Shown here: in pieces, positions 52,384 to 58,707 of the stretch | Layout: every line of letters begins with the position of its first letter | Numbering within the stretch: the stretch's first letter is position 1 | Source of the DNA: a virus | Strand: one strand, 5' to 3' | Length of the DNA: 59,895 bases | Virus record (IMG/VR): IMGVR_UViG_3300009506_000033 | Coordinates: 1 to 59,895 of that record | Translations under genes and position numbers: made by a program | Notes under the pieces: model-generated | What the model was told of the DNA's origin: nothing | Database searches by the model: none | What the model saw: only the letters and a program-made list of their open reading frames with translations

Positions 52384-52818
52384 TCAGCCCAGATTGATGT
52401 TGATGTGCAGCCCGCTGACCGCTTCGCTCTGCTTTTCCTTGGGTTCCAGATTGCCCACCTTGGCTTGCCACTTGATGAGGTCGGCGCGCACGGATGCCGG
52501 GGTGTTGGGGTCGAGGCTCATGCGGAACACTTCGGGGAGCAGTGCTTCAGCCTGCAACGCGGCCTTGATGCGGAAGGTGACACCCTTCTCCTTGAGTTCG
52601 GCCATGTAGCGTTCGACTGCCTGCTGGAACGGGTGGTATTCCTTGAGGGTGTAATACTGGTCGGAGGTCAGGCCGTATTCGGCAGCCACGGTGACAGGGT
52701 CTTCCAGACCAAGCGCGATGTCATACGCCATTCGCGGATCGAACGGGATAACAGCATTCTGGTTGAGGGTGAGTGAGTTCATAGATGGATGTGTAGCAGG
52801 TAATGCTGTGGTGGTCAA
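52384..52818 (-). CDS. terS: Putative terminase small subunit
   Basis: A helical protein (VAAEYGLTSDQYYTLKEY near residue 50, then coiled segments) of typical small-terminase size, upstream of the large subunit. It probably recognises phage DNA for packaging. The first start is TTG at 52818, overlapping the previous stop (TTGA) behind GGAG; an ATG at 52782 is the alternative. Confidence 0.7.
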   Translation of the reverse strand: MTTTALPATHPSMNSLTLNQNAVIPFDPRMAYDIALGLEDPVTVAAEYGLTSDQYYTLKEYHPFQQAVERYMAELKEKGVTFRIKAALQAEALLPEVFRMSLDPNTPASVRADLIKWQAKVGNLEPKEKQSEAVSGLHININLG

Positions 52819-53024
52819 GCTTCTCCGGGGTCATCACTGCTTACACGCCAGAATATGATGTGGCTGTAGTAGCTGCGAAGCTGGTTCATGAGAGCGTTGA
52901 CTTCATCCAGATAACGCGATTCCCAGTCGTCACCTGTTTCCTCGTCTATGACGAAGCCTATGGTGTGACCGTTATCCCATGCGATACGGTATCGAGGGGG
53001 GAACTGTAGGATAGTTGCACTCAT
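52815..53024 (-). CDS. Small unknown protein, first gene of the late arm, 69 aa
   Basis: It starts near MSATILQFPPRYRIAW and contains acidic DEETGDDWESRYLDE. No ribosome binding site is obvious. A G-rich tract lies about 100 bases upstream. Its function is unknown. Confidence 0.6.
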   Translation of the reverse strand: MSATILQFPPRYRIAWDNGHTIGFVIDEETGDDWESRYLDEVNALMNQLRSYYSHIIFWRVSSDDPGEA

Positions 53025-53123
53025 GGAGTAAACATAGCACGGGTTCGGGGGTGTGTGGTGCTGTTACACTTTTTGGAATAGGTCACAAAAATTATGTGTG
53101 ATGTGGATATTTAAAACACCTAT

Positions 53124-53145
53124 CCCTCCCTCCCCCCTGCCCCCC
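53124..53145 (-). promoter_or_regulatory. G-quadruplex-capable tract on the leftward strand
   Basis: On the - strand four runs of at least three G (6, 6, 3 and 3) are separated by 1-2 bases. The whole pyrimidine tract spans about 53121-53157. If leftward transcription begins near 53170, the tract is in the 5' leader of the late mRNA. Confidence 0.65.
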
Positions 53146-53175
53146 TCGTCCTCCCCAGCACTACCCCATAGCGTA

Positions 53176-53184
53176 TATATAGCA
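53176..53184 (-). promoter_or_regulatory. Leftward extended -10-like element
   Basis: Read leftward it is TGCTATATA, an extended -10 hexamer with four of six consensus bases. It stands back-to-back with the rightward element at 53195. Confidence 0.45.
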
Positions 53185-53194
53185 TCCCTATAGG

Positions 53195-53203
53195 TGCTAT
53201 AAT
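53195..53203 (+). promoter_or_regulatory. Rightward extended -10 promoter
   Basis: TGCTATAAT combines the TGn extension with a perfect TATAAT. No -35 is evident. It would drive the 53.27-kb early genes; the palindrome 23 bases downstream could then act as operator. Confidence 0.6.
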
Positions 53204-53225
53204 GTAATTAGTACGGCAGGCATTC

Positions 53226-53243
53226 AGTTTGTACGTACAAACT
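53226..53243. promoter_or_regulatory. Intergenic palindrome copy 2, AGTTTGTACGTACAAACT
   Basis: A perfect 18-bp palindrome, just downstream of the rightward promoter and followed by AATCACTTAATCAAGGAG and the ATG at 53272. The position fits an operator over the promoter or leader. Confidence 0.85.
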
Positions 53244-53246
53244 CCC

Positions 53247-53264
53247 AATCACTTAATCAAGGAG
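53247..53264 (+). promoter_or_regulatory. Leader AATCACTTAATCAAGGAG
   Basis: A full copy of the conserved leader including the ribosome binding site of the 208-aa gene. Confidence 0.7.
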
Positions 53265-53271
53265 CATTACC

Positions 53272-53898
53272 ATGAAAGAGCAAATCAAACGCACCGTTAC
53301 CTTCATCAACGAAGCCCGTCAGATTGTCGCGGGTGAGCAGGCACGCGCCACGTCGCAATTCGAGCAGGCGCGCACCATTGCCACCGCGCGCCAAGCTGAC
53401 ATTCTGGCTATGGGTGACAAGCCCGCACGCGACGCGATCCGCGCCGACGTCAAGCAGGCGTTCTCGGATGCAGGCTATCCCGAGAGCACGGCAAAGCACG
53501 CTGCCACGGTCTGGGCTGCCGTCATCCATGCGCTTGCCACGGGTGCGACAATGCCCGAGCACGCCGCCAACATTCAGGCGGTTTATCGCTGGATGACGGA
53601 AAACAAGCCGAAAGACGGCAAGCAGGGGGGACGCCCGGCCGCCGCCAAGACTGCCGACAGCTTCAAAGGCGACCAAGCCCACGCTGCCGAGCACATGGCG
53701 AAACTGAATGCCCCGCAGCGTGGCGAGTATGCCCACCGCACGCTATCCGCCGTGGCGGAAAGCCTGAAAGACGGCACAGTATCAAACACCATGCTGGCTG
53801 CCGCTCTAGAGTTCGCCATGCAGTACCCGGAGGCTGTACTCGAACTAGCCAAGGCGCAAGGCGTGCTGAAAACCGCCAGCCGTCGCAAAGCGGCCTAA
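53272..53898 (+). CDS. Unknown early protein, 208 aa, first gene of the rightward arm
   Basis: A helical, Ala-rich protein. The centre has a helical ATVWAAVIHALATGATMPEH stretch; the second half is charged and ends with Arg/Lys. It may bind nucleic acid. As the first gene after the control region it is probably the earliest expressed. A terminator follows. Confidence 0.7.
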   Translation: MKEQIKRTVTFINEARQIVAGEQARATSQFEQARTIATARQADILAMGDKPARDAIRADVKQAFSDAGYPESTAKHAATVWAAVIHALATGATMPEHAANIQAVYRWMTENKPKDGKQGGRPAAAKTADSFKGDQAHAAEHMAKLNAPQRGEYAHRTLSAVAESLKDGTVSNTMLAAALEFAMQYPEAVLELAKAQGVLKTASRRKAA

Positions 53899-53915
53899 AC
53901 CCTCAACCATCACAC

Positions 53916-53940
53916 GCCCGGCGCAAGCCGGGCTTTTTTT
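53916..53940 (+). terminator. Terminator after the first early gene
   Basis: GCCCGGC-GCAA-GCCGGGC with a run of seven T. It lies 16 bp before the next ATG, so it may attenuate transcription of the 95-aa and later genes. Confidence 0.88.
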
Positions 53941-53956
53941 CGCCCGGAGAAAAGAC

Positions 53957-54244
53957 ATGAAATCAGCCCTTGAACTTGCACTGCTTGAAGCCTTGAAAGG
54001 CCAGCCCATAGGCACGCTCAAAAAGCAGCTTAGTACCGCGCAGCGTGCGTCGCCTGCGGCACTGCCAGCCGTGCAGCCCGCACGCATCAAGCCACGTGAT
54101 GCCGAAGCACGGCACGCCCGCTTTATGAAGGGCTTTCACCTGCCCGGCTTCAAGCACAAGGCACAGACGGAAACAATACGTGACAGGGTACAGCCGTTCC
54201 TAGTGCGTGGCATCCATGCAAAGCATGGACTACCTGAATGGTAG
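53957..54244 (+). CDS. Small basic protein, 95 aa
   Basis: A Lys/Arg/His-rich product with a helical N-terminus (LELALLEALKGQPIGTLKKQ) and HARFMKGFHLPGFKHKAQTE. Possibly nucleic-acid binding. The ribosome binding site (CGGAGAAAAG) sits directly behind the terminator. Its stop TAG begins the next palindrome. Confidence 0.6.
   Translation: MKSALELALLEALKGQPIGTLKKQLSTAQRASPAALPAVQPARIKPRDAEARHARFMKGFHLPGFKHKAQTETIRDRVQPFLVRGIHAKHGLPEW
54026..54040 (+). repeat. CTTAGTACC repeat element inside a gene
   Basis: CAGCTTAGTACCGCG, a copy of the intergenic element at 5654, 11774 and 58290. Here it lies within the 95-aa gene. Confidence 0.35.
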
Positions 54245-54260
54245 TTTGTATGTACAAACT
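54243..54260. promoter_or_regulatory. Intergenic palindrome copy 3, AGTTTGTATGTACAAACT
   Basis: Perfect 8-bp arms with a TG centre. The TAG stop of the previous gene overlaps its first bases. It begins the long noncoding stretch. Confidence 0.8.
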
Positions 54261-54381
54261 CATGCTGTATGGTTGTGTGGGGTAGGTATGTTAGCCCCTC
54301 GCGCAGCCCAATATCCACGGGGCTTTGCAGATGGGTTACCTTTATAGGTCTAATTGGTATCCCCTGCGTTTACAACCTTTC

Positions 54382-54390
54382 TTATCCACC
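54382..54390 (+). promoter_or_regulatory. DnaA-box-like TTATCCACC
   Basis: Matches the consensus TTATCCACA at eight of nine bases. It is the only good match I noticed in this gap. Confidence 0.4.
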
Positions 54391-54457
54391 GTTCGAGATT
54401 GGGGGTTTTAGATGTGCGTGTTGAATCCACTGTATGCCTTGCTGGGCTTGGGTTTGC

Positions 54458-54586
54458 GGGGTGTGGGTCGTCCATCGTGTTATAATGTATATGAGTGTAA
54501 GAGTAATAATATAATAATAATGAAACGACTCGGCGGATTTTTGACCCCCACACACACGATGGATGCTGTGCCCAACCACACACCCC
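54458..54586. repeat. Imperfect inverted repeat around an AT-rich core
   Basis: CCATCGTGT (54472-54480) pairs with ACACGATGG (54554-54562). The flanks GGGGTGTGGG (54458) and CCACACACCCC (54576) extend the pairing imperfectly. Between the arms are about 70 bp rich in TAATA steps. Confidence 0.55.
54478..54486 (+). promoter_or_regulatory. Extended -10 TGTTATAAT
   Basis: TG-T-TATAAT is a perfect extended -10 at the left arm of the inverted repeat. It could promote transcription across the candidate origin. Confidence 0.4.
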
Positions 54587-54664
54587 ATGAAAAAAGTGGC
54601 AGCTTGAGTTTTTTTTCGACTCTTGTACTCGTATCAGTTATCAACTTTAATGTATGCCCGCCCC

Positions 54665-54676
54665 AATCACTTAATC
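54665..54676 (+). promoter_or_regulatory. Orphan leader AATCACTTAATC
   Basis: A complete leader motif without a following ribosome binding site or gene. It suggests a lost gene cassette. Confidence 0.5.
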
Positions 54677-54812
54677 CACGCCACATTCAAGCGGGGCTTG
54701 TGGCTATTTTCGTGCGGAGTTTACACCGGACAGAATCGCAACACGTATCAATTAGAGCAACTTGAAAGATTAAAAACGATTCAGTTTGAATAATGTTGAC
54801 GTTTTACCGTGC

Positions 54813-54841
54813 TTGACACCGTGGATGTGGCAACCTAAACT
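54813..54841 (+). promoter_or_regulatory. Sigma-70-type promoter, TTGACA-17-TAAACT
   Basis: A perfect -35 TTGACA (54813-54818), a 17-bp spacer and TAAACT (four of six) lie about 40 bp upstream of the 167-aa gene. A second TTGAC starts at 54796. This is the best complete promoter in the window. Confidence 0.65.
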
Positions 54842-54880
54842 GCACATCTAATGTTCAACACACATATGGAGCAACATATT

Positions 54881-55384
54881 ATGTCTCAACCCAACCCTAA
54901 CCGCATAAGCCGTGAGCGTTTGACTGAGCTGTTCAAGAATGATGTATTTCTTATATCATCCTTAGTCACGATGGACAACTCGGCTTATCGTAGCGTCATG
55001 TCGCAGGCACGCTTCGTAGGCATGGAAACAGGCACGGCTGCCTCACGTGGATACTACGAGCGCAAACCTGTCGCCCCTGCTGCTGTCGTGCTTGCGCATA
55101 TCCGCTCCAGCGTGGATGGTGTTGAGTGGTTCAAGCTGCGCAACACGATCAGCTACCTGCGCTCCTCATACAAACGGACGACGCGGCAGGGTGAAACGGA
55201 AGCCGAGAAGCGCGCCCGGTATCAGCGGGAGTATTACGCCCGGCGCAAGCGTGAAGCGAAGATGCAACTGGTTCGCGTGGTCTTGCCGCGTGAACTGTAC
55301 AAGGAGGTGTGTGATTCGCTGGATGCAGCGGGTCGCCCCGACCTCACCGAGAAGGTTATCGCCTCAAAGGTGGGGGGCAAGTAG
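54881..55384 (+). CDS. Unknown early protein, 167 aa, basic
   Basis: It has a helical start (RISRERLTELFKND) and a strongly basic helix (RARYQREYYARRKREAK, about residue 115). The C-terminal VRVVLPRELYKEVCDSLDAA could be a small ribbon-helix-helix-like unit. Possibly DNA-binding. The start was chosen at 54881 for its TGGAGC; in-frame ATGs upstream exist. Confidence 0.65.
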   Translation: MSQPNPNRISRERLTELFKNDVFLISSLVTMDNSAYRSVMSQARFVGMETGTAASRGYYERKPVAPAAVVLAHIRSSVDGVEWFKLRNTISYLRSSYKRTTRQGETEAEKRARYQREYYARRKREAKMQLVRVVLPRELYKEVCDSLDAAGRPDLTEKVIASKVGGK

Positions 55385-55385
55385 C

Positions 55386-55403
55386 AGTTTGTACGTACAA
55401 ACT
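55386..55403. promoter_or_regulatory. Intergenic palindrome copy 4, AGTTTGTACGTACAAACT
   Basis: A perfect palindrome starting two bases after the TAG stop, followed at 55414 by the AATCACTTAAT leader and GGAGGT. Confidence 0.85.
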
Positions 55404-55413
55404 GTTTTGAATC

Positions 55414-55424
55414 AATCACTTAAT
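55414..55424 (+). promoter_or_regulatory. Leader AATCACTTAAT
   Basis: Precedes GGAGGTGC and the ATG of the 83-aa gene. Confidence 0.65.
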
Positions 55425-55435
55425 GGAGGTGCAGC

Positions 55436-55687
55436 ATGACACACATCAACACGAAGTTGGTTCCCCACGTGCCCGAGTGGTTCAAGCGGTTCACGGCATG
55501 GCTGTTTGCGCTGGCGCACGATGACGAGTTGAACGAGGTCAGTTTCTACGTGCGTTACAAGCTGGAGTGCCCGCCTGCGACTGCGAAGCAGGCCACGCCT
55601 GACACGGTGCGGCAGTTGCGCGATGACCGGCTGCGCGCGCTCGGCGCGATGGATGTAATGTCCCGTCTGGGACTGGGGGGACGGTGA
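55436..55687 (+). CDS. Small unknown protein, 83 aa
   Basis: An aromatic helix near the start (VPEWFKRFTAWLFALAHDDE) and a basic helical end. It may associate with membranes. The stop overlaps the next ATG. Confidence 0.6.
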   Translation: MTHINTKLVPHVPEWFKRFTAWLFALAHDDELNEVSFYVRYKLECPPATAKQATPDTVRQLRDDRLRALGAMDVMSRLGLGGR

Positions 55688-55875
55688 TGAAATACGCTAG
55701 CCTGTTCGTCCCGCTTATATCCATCCTCGTGGTGTTCGGTGGCATTGTTGCCGCTGCGCATCAGGTGGCATCCAGCCGCATCACCACGGAGTGTGCAGAG
55801 CACGGTCAATTTGTCTCGGACGGCAAGCTGTACCTGTGCATCCCGACCCACTGGAGAGAAGGAGGTGAGAAGTGA
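55687..55875 (+). CDS. Small membrane-anchored protein, 62 aa
   Basis: It has an N-terminal hydrophobic helix (residues 5-24) and a small domain with two cysteines (CAEHGQFVSDGKLYLC) that could form a disulfide, suggesting a periplasmic orientation. The next gene starts inside its last codons. Confidence 0.65.
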   Translation: MKYASLFVPLISILVVFGGIVAAAHQVASSRITTECAEHGQFVSDGKLYLCIPTHWREGGEK

Positions 55876-55967
55876 ACGCGTTGCTTGGTGTCTACTGGCG
55901 CTGGGCGTACTGGGAAGCAGTGAACGATGGGCGGCGGGTGTGTCTGCTGCCTGCGTTTTATCGGTAG
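55872..55967 (+). CDS. Tiny protein, 31 aa, GTG start
   Basis: It follows a strong GGAGGTGAG and overlaps the previous stop. The product VNALLGVYWRWAYWEAVNDG... is rich in Trp and Tyr. Its function is unknown. Confidence 0.5.
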   Translation: MNALLGVYWRWAYWEAVNDGRRVCLLPAFYR

Positions 55968-55970
55968 TTA

Positions 55971-55988
55971 AATCATTTAATCAAGGAG
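55971..55988 (+). promoter_or_regulatory. Leader AATCATTTAATCAAGGAG
   Basis: A leader variant with its ribosome binding site, upstream of the 177-aa gene. No palindrome accompanies it. Confidence 0.6.
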
Positions 55989-55995
55989 TTACATC

Positions 55996-56529
55996 ATGGA
56001 ATACATCAACTACATCACCGCTGTCATGGCCACCGTGCTTGCTGTTCAGGCAGGCATCAAGATGTATCACTTCGTGGGCAAGTTGCGCACGTCGCCGGGG
56101 ATGCGCGGCATCAACTCCATGCCGGGGAAACCCGAAGGGTGGGAAAAGGTGTTCGGCGATAACGACCTCGACAATCAGGCCGGGTATATCGCGGCTATCA
56201 AGAGTGCGACTGCCGATGTGCGCGCGCTGCTGGACAAGCGGTTCGCCGGGGTTGCGGAAGACGACCGTCGCCGCCTTGCCGTGTCGGGTGTGCTGCTTAA
56301 CTGCGTAGTGCGGATTTCGGGTGAGACGACCACCATCGGCGAGACGTTGGGCATGGGCATAAGCACGTCGTCGGCGATGGATGTGGCGCTGCACAAACTG
56401 AAAGCCAAGGCGGAGTCACTCGCGGAAGCGCATGACGGGCAGCCGCAGGAAGCCAAGACGATGGATACCGACGTCGACCAAGCCATGCGCGAGGCCGAGC
56501 TTGCCAAACAGGAAGGGAGGATGAACTGA
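55996..56529 (+). CDS. Unknown early protein, 177 aa, N-terminal membrane-like helix
   Basis: Residues about 4-22 are hydrophobic. The rest is soluble and helical with a coiled C-terminus (MDVALHKLKAKAESLAEAH). It could be membrane-tethered. Its stop overlaps the next ATG (TGATGA). Confidence 0.65.
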   Translation: MEYINYITAVMATVLAVQAGIKMYHFVGKLRTSPGMRGINSMPGKPEGWEKVFGDNDLDNQAGYIAAIKSATADVRALLDKRFAGVAEDDRRRLAVSGVLLNCVVRISGETTTIGETLGMGISTSSAMDVALHKLKAKAESLAEAHDGQPQEAKTMDTDVDQAMREAELAKQEGRMN

Positions 56530-56831
56530 TGAACACCGTAACCGAAGAAGAACTGTGGGAGGTGCAGCTTCGGCACTGGCCGGAGTCGCGCCGCCTCACC
56601 GAGCAGGAAGTGGTGGACTGGGTGTTCGCGCCCGGCCTCACAGGTCAGACACAGGGACGCCGCGCCATGATGGTGGTGATCGCGTTGCAGAACCCGGTGC
56701 GCGTGTGGTATCGCACCCACGCAGCCAACACGCCTGCCGGGGCCATGCGTCCCGAGGGCGGCTGGATGGGCTGCCGCTACGGGAAGCATGACGGCGATTA
56801 CATATCGGGCTTCGACAACGTCAACGGTTAG
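56529..56831 (+). CDS. Unknown 100-aa protein
   Basis: It contains EEELWEVQLRHWPESRRLTE and a hydrophobic centre. No domain is recognised. The TAG stop forms the start of palindrome copy 5. Confidence 0.6.
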   Translation: MNTVTEEELWEVQLRHWPESRRLTEQEVVDWVFAPGLTGQTQGRRAMMVVIALQNPVRVWYRTHAANTPAGAMRPEGGWMGCRYGKHDGDYISGFDNVNG

Positions 56832-56847
56832 TTTGTAGATACAAACC
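56830..56847. promoter_or_regulatory. Intergenic palindrome copy 5, AGTTTGTAGATACAAACC
   Basis: A diverged copy: the outer bases and the centre are changed, but GTTTGTA/TACAAAC are intact. A GC-rich hairpin (56851-56883) follows. Confidence 0.7.
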
Positions 56848-56850
56848 AGC

Positions 56851-56883
56851 TTGGTACCGCCGCCGCCGCGCGCGGCGTACCAA
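56851..56883 (+). repeat. GC-rich hairpin between palindrome and leader
   Basis: TTGGTAC...GTACCAA arms enclose alternating CGCCG. The 3' arm runs into the leader at 56882. There is no T-tract, so termination is doubtful. Confidence 0.55.
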
Positions 56884-56899
56884 TCACTTAATGAAGGAG
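56882..56899 (+). promoter_or_regulatory. Leader AATCACTTAATGAAGGAG
   Basis: A conserved leader with ribosome binding site before the 64-aa gene. Confidence 0.65.
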
Positions 56900-56906
56900 G
56901 TGTGAC

Positions 56907-57101
56907 ATGAGTGGAACATGGGAAGTAGTGAAGCGTGTCGTCGGGTCGTATCACGTGGAAGTCGTGCGTGATGGCATGGGGCCGATTGAAGCAACCGTGC
57001 TTGCTGACGAACTGAACCGCACAAGGCTGGGCTGGGGTGAAACTTACTCTGCCCGTGGTGAGCGGTGCGGCGAGATGGTGACTGAGGCCGTGGAGGAGTA
57101 A
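56907..57101 (+). CDS. Small unknown protein, 64 aa
   Basis: Beta-rich with short helices (WEVVKRVVGSYHVEVVRDG). The last codons GTGGAGGAG also form the ribosome binding site of the next gene. Confidence 0.65.
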   Translation: MSGTWEVVKRVVGSYHVEVVRDGMGPIEATVLADELNRTRLGWGETYSARGERCGEMVTEAVEE

Positions 57102-57103
57102 CC

Positions 57104-57367
57104 ATGATACTCCGGCGCGGAACCACGGTGAAGGTTACAGCGCATATGCAGCATATGCCGCCTGACTGGGTTGGCACGGTCGGGGGTCAGCACCCTAACT
57201 TTGAGGAGTTCTACAAGGTCATGCCGATTGACCCTGCCTTGCATCAAGTTGTGTACACGTTCTTCCGCGACCAAAGTGATGAGCCGTACGTGTGGGTGCG
57301 TGATGACCAGATGGTGATGGTTGCTGTAACCAAGGGGCTGTTCGGGGAGCTTCTTTTGAAGGAGTAG
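57104..57367 (+). CDS. SH3/KOW-like small protein, 87 aa, with GLFGE motif
   Basis: It has a beta-rich start RRGTTVKVTAHM and DWVGTVGG, like the 59-kb paralogues. KGLFGELLLKE is at the C-terminus. The TAG stop overlaps palindrome copy 6. Confidence 0.65.
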   Translation: MILRRGTTVKVTAHMQHMPPDWVGTVGGQHPNFEEFYKVMPIDPALHQVVYTFFRDQSDEPYVWVRDDQMVMVAVTKGLFGELLLKE

Positions 57368-57383
57368 TTAGTACGTACTAATC
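57366..57383. promoter_or_regulatory. Intergenic palindrome copy 6, AGTTAGTACGTACTAATC
   Basis: The core TTAGTACGTACTAA (57368-57381) is perfect. This is the TAGTACGTACTA sub-type also seen at 59107. It starts inside the TAG stop of the previous gene. Confidence 0.75.
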
Positions 57384-57391
57384 GTGAAGTC

Positions 57392-57409
57392 AATTACTTA
57401 ATGAAGGAG
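57392..57409 (+). promoter_or_regulatory. Leader AATTACTTAATGAAGGAG
   Basis: A one-base leader variant before the 93-aa gene. Confidence 0.6.
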
Positions 57410-57415
57410 ATGGAA

Positions 57416-57697
57416 ATGGCAATGGAAATGAAAATCCGTACTGTTGTTCGCGTGGTAGCCCGTCGTGTGAACGTGATACACCCCCTGTGCAACCACGTCG
57501 TGGGTAAGCACCACACCTTTACCCACCGCGCGCTTGCGGGTGTGGTCGTGATGACTGCGGGCGTGGTCGTGGCCAAGACCATCGGACACAACGAGAACGA
57601 GATTGTCTCGCTGATCGGTGACGGCGTGGGGTACGGGCTGCATGGCTTCGGCCTGACCCCGTTCATTGAAGCGGCGCTGGCTGCCGAGGAGGTGTGA
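57416..57697 (+). CDS. Small protein with membrane-like segment, 93 aa
   Basis: His-rich centre (HPLCNHVVGKHHTFTH), then a hydrophobic RALAGVVVMTAGVVVAK. The ATG at 57416 was chosen seven bases after GGAG. It ends LAAEEV, whose codons contain the ribosome binding site of the next gene. Confidence 0.65.
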   Translation: MAMEMKIRTVVRVVARRVNVIHPLCNHVVGKHHTFTHRALAGVVVMTAGVVVAKTIGHNENEIVSLIGDGVGYGLHGFGLTPFIEAALAAEEV

Positions 57698-57698
57698 C

Positions 57699-58022
57699 AT
57701 GAAGTTCACGAAAGGTGAACCTGTGATCGTCAAGCCGGGCCATAACCGCTGGCTGGAAAGCGACTATGACGACTTCGGTTACACCGGGCCGCACAACTGG
57801 ACAGGCGTGGTCATAGGCCACTGGGGTGTTGCGGAGTCGGAGGAAGTCGTGCTCGTCAGGCCGGACGACCCTGTCCTGCGCGATATAGCCGCGTCTTACC
57901 GGGACGGCGTACTCGACGAAGGCGTGGATAGCCCGGACTACTTCAGATTCTTTGCACGCACCGTCGAGTCGATTGCGGGGATGTTCTCGGAACCCGGACT
58001 GTTCGAGGAGGTGACGCCATGA
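57699..58022 (+). CDS. SH3/KOW-like small protein, 107 aa, EPGLFEEV tail
   Basis: KGEPVIVKPG, WTGVVIGHWG and VVLVRPDDP resemble an SH3/KOW-like barrel. It is a paralogue of the next gene and of those at 59.2-59.8 kb. The EPGLFEEV C-terminus carries GAGGAGGTG, which doubles as the next ribosome binding site. The ATG overlap couples the two genes. Confidence 0.7.
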   Translation: MKFTKGEPVIVKPGHNRWLESDYDDFGYTGPHNWTGVVIGHWGVAESEEVVLVRPDDPVLRDIAASYRDGVLDEGVDSPDYFRFFARTVESIAGMFSEPGLFEEVTP

Positions 58023-58285
58023 TTGAGTGTCCAGCCATAGGTACGCGCGTCATATGCAACGACGTGGAATTTCCACCGCAGTGGTCAGGTAAGCCATACT
58101 GGTCAGGCGTAGTCATCGGCCATATATCGGGCACTATCATCAAGGTGCGCCCCGACGAACCGGCGCTGCGCGTGATTGCGCGTGCGTACCGCGAGAGCGA
58201 TGTCAACGACTGGTTCCAGACCAGCTACAAGGACTTCGACCCTGACCCCGGCATCGAACCCGGCCTGTTCGACGAGGTCACGTAG
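58019..58285 (+). CDS. SH3/KOW-like small protein, 88 aa, EPGLFDEV tail
   Basis: Shares GVVIGH and VRPDEPALR with its upstream neighbour, so the two are tandem duplicates. It retains EPGLFDEV although the codons (GACGAGGTC) no longer form a ribosome binding site and the next gene is 88 bp away. That argues the peptide itself is under selection. Confidence 0.7.
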   Translation: MIECPAIGTRVICNDVEFPPQWSGKPYWSGVVIGHISGTIIKVRPDEPALRVIARAYRESDVNDWFQTSYKDFDPDPGIEPGLFDEVT

Positions 58286-58289
58286 GAAA

Positions 58290-58305
58290 CAGCTTAGTAC
58301 CCGCC
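58290..58305 (+). repeat. CTTAGTACC repeat element
   Basis: CAGCTTAGTACCCGCC, just after the stop of the 88-aa gene and followed by GC-rich sequence and the leader at 58350. Confidence 0.4.
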
Positions 58306-58349
58306 GCGCGCGGCCAGCAGCACCGCGCACCGGCATCATCAACGCTGCG

Positions 58350-58360
58350 AATCACTTAAT
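58350..58360 (+). promoter_or_regulatory. Leader AATCACTTAAT
   Basis: Followed by GAAAGGAAG, the ribosome binding site of the 77-aa gene. Confidence 0.65.
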
Positions 58361-58373
58361 GAAAGGAAGCACC

Positions 58374-58607
58374 ATGATTGACGACGAAGTTTTTTATATC
58401 GCTACCGATAACGAGTCCTCTTACGGCTTGAGCGGGGAGTCGTTCACCGACGCCTTTGAAGAACTGGAAGACCAGATCGGCAGTACCGAGTTCACTGACT
58501 GCGAGTTCTACATCGCGCGCAAGGTCGAGGTCGAGATGAAGGTTATCCCGAAGGAGCAACTCGTCCCGGTCGAAGCCCCGCCTGTCCCGCGCCGCACCAA
58601 GAAGTAG
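58374..58607 (+). CDS. Small acidic protein, 77 aa
   Basis: DDEVFYIATDNESSYGLSGE and FTDAFEELEDQIG are strongly acidic; the tail is Pro/Lys-rich. It could be a DNA mimic, on charge alone. Its TAG overlaps palindrome copy 7. Confidence 0.6.
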   Translation: MIDDEVFYIATDNESSYGLSGESFTDAFEELEDQIGSTEFTDCEFYIARKVEVEMKVIPKEQLVPVEAPPVPRRTKK

Positions 58608-58623
58608 TTTGTACGTACAAACC
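58606..58623. promoter_or_regulatory. Intergenic palindrome copy 7, AGTTTGTACGTACAAACC
   Basis: The palindrome is perfect except for its last base. It starts within the TAG stop of the previous gene. A hairpin follows at 58630. Confidence 0.8.
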
Positions 58624-58629
58624 GAGTAC

Positions 58630-58671
58630 CACCCCTGCGCAGTGGCAATCCTGCCACGCGGCAAGCTGCGC
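58630..58671 (+). repeat. Hairpin-forming intergenic sequence
   Basis: CCTGCGCAG and CTGCGCAGG flank TGGCA-ATCC-TGCCA. It can fold as a two-part stem. There is no T-tract; the role is unknown. Confidence 0.5.
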
Positions 58672-58707
58672 AGGTTTCTCAACGCCGCATTTTAGGAGCT
58701 AATCAAA

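Larger units (their letters stand above)
53025..53271. other. Divergent control region between the two transcription arms
   Basis: This 247-bp gap separates all leftward from all rightward genes. It contains a G-quadruplex-capable tract, two back-to-back extended -10 promoters, a palindrome and a leader. It is the only divergent intergenic region found. Confidence 0.8.
54261..54880. other. 620-bp noncoding region, candidate replication origin
   Basis: No credible gene. It contains a DnaA-box-like site, an inverted repeat around an AT-rich core, an extended -10 (54478), an orphan leader and a good promoter near 54813. Short frames here lack ribosome binding sites. Confidence 0.6.

Noticed and set aside
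54412-54765. 117-codon open frame in the noncoding gap
   Set aside because: No ribosome binding site. It runs through the inverted repeat, the AT-rich core and the orphan leader, so it is probably chance.
58374-58607. Confident anti-restriction DNA mimic
   Set aside because: Only the acidic composition supports it; no family signature is visible.
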